Shown here: piece after piece, positions 5,565 to 6,097 of the stretch
Numbering within the stretch: the first letter of the stretch is position 1
Layout: the number at the start of each line of letters is the position of its first letter
DNA from: Chloroflexota bacterium
GTDB lineage: Bacteria > Chloroflexota > Anaerolineae > Anaerolineales > Anaerolineaceae
NCBI GenBank assembly: GCA_023406965.1
Contig: JAEXTI010000340.1
Location: forward strand, 1 to 6,097
DNA length: 6,097 bases
Direction: 5' to 3'
Program-made: the position numbers and the translations under genes
The notes under the pieces: model-generated
Told to the model about the DNA's origin: nothing
Database searches by the model: none
The model's input: only the letters and a program-made list of their open reading frames with translations

Positions 5565-6097
5565 TCATGCTATTGTGCGCGACGGGCTGAAAGCCTTGTT
5601 AAAGAGCGAAGTCGATTTTGAAGTGATTGGCGAAGCTGCCGACGGTTTGGAGGCGGTGCAGATGGTGGATCGGTTGCGCCCGGACGTGTTGGTGTTGGAT
5701 TTGATGATGCCAGGCCTGACAGGTCTGGAGGTGACGCGGCAGGTTTCACGGCTGACCCATGTGATCATCCTTTCCATGCACGCCAACGAGGCTTACGTGA
5801 TCGAAGCGCTGCGTAAAGGGGCGATGGGATATGTAATGAAGGACTCGACCTCCGCGGACCTGGTGAAGGCTATTCGCGATGTACTTTCTGGAAAACGCTA
5901 CCTGAGCGAGCCGTTGTCTGAAACTATGGTGGATGCGCTATTGAAACGTTCGAAAACGAGTGAATTGGACCCCTACGAAACCCTGACGACCCGCGAACGT
6001 GAAGTGTTCCAGTTGGTTGCGCAAGGCAAGAGCAACCTGGAAATCTCGGAATTGCTGACTTTGAGCCCGCGAACAGTGGAAATTCATCGCGCGAACA
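5536..6097 (+). CDS. LuxR/NarL-family response regulator (C-terminus beyond window)
   Basis: ATG at 5536 opens a frame that runs to the window edge, giving 187 residues. The typical length of the family is about 210-220, so roughly the last 25-30 are missing. The receiver domain (about 2-120) has acidic pair D9/D10, phospho-acceptor D55 in L-D-L-M-M-P-G, S80 and K102. After a linker, the LuxR-type helix-turn-helix starts near 148: L150-T-T-R-E-R-E-V-F-Q-L-V-A-Q-G-K-S-N, then E169-I, then the recognition helix around S177-P-R-T-V-E-I-H-R, where the window ends. Phosphorylation at D55 by the kinase encoded just upstream (29-bp overlap) should promote dimerisation and DNA binding. Target promoters are unknown; the divergent intergenic region is one candidate. 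Confidence 0.95.
   Translation, partial: MTAKILLADDHAIVRDGLKALLKSEVDFEVIGEAADGLEAVQMVDRLRPDVLVLDLMMPGLTGLEVTRQVSRLTHVIILSMHANEAYVIEALRKGAMGYVMKDSTSADLVKAIRDVLSGKRYLSEPLSETMVDALLKRSKTSELDPYETLTTREREVFQLVAQGKSNLEISELLTLSPRTVEIHRAN

Noticed and set aside
1..6097. CRISPR array, tRNA/rRNA, insertion sequence or phage genes
   Set aside because: No regularly spaced repeats, cloverleaf, transposase motif or terminal inverted repeats were seen on either strand.

Overview
The window holds two divergent bacterial transcription units that meet at an intergenic region at about 3044-3272. No rRNA, tRNA, mobile element or CRISPR array was seen. Base composition is moderate (mid-50s % GC by eye). The gene styles suggest a Chloroflexota/Anaerolineae-like environmental bacterium: a receiver domain fused to a CpaE/MinD-type ATPase, a short TPR-type module with a long Pro-rich tail, and a CHASE4-HAMP-GAF-HisKA_3 kinase paired with a NarL-type regulator. 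This placement is an inference, because the window has no phylogenetic marker.

Left arm (minus strand, read from 3043 down to 1). Four tightly packed genes form an apparent operon. In order of transcription they are: (1) a receiver domain fused to a CpaE/TadZ-like P-loop ATPase (3043-1895); (2) a Sir2-family NAD-dependent protein deacetylase (1898-1134), which overlaps gene 1 by 4 bp (ATGA); (3) an uncharacterised 155-aa helical protein (1110-643); (4) a TPR-like protein with a Pro-rich tail that contains duplicated short motifs (634 to beyond position 1, truncated by the window edge). Gene 4 was found by reading the minus strand directly: it is open from 634 to the edge, with no stop codon in frame. 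A perfect TATAAT -10 box on the minus strand (3099-3094) is a plausible promoter for the operon.

Right arm (plus strand, 3273 onward). A membrane sensor histidine kinase overlaps by 29 bp the start of its cognate-looking LuxR/NarL-family response regulator, which is truncated at the right edge. Together they form a two-component system: the kinase senses an extracytoplasmic signal through CHASE4, autophosphorylates His558 (numbered from the GTG at 3273), and passes phosphate to Asp55 of the regulator.

The most striking non-coding signal is a perfect 22-bp palindrome at 3288-3309, at the translation start of the kinase gene. It could be a protein-binding operator or an mRNA hairpin. Nothing in the window proves a new defence or mobile system. 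The best leads are that palindrome, the CpaE-Sir2-155 aa-TPR gene set, and the repeated D-x-L-x-A-M-F motifs in the tail of the TPR-like protein.
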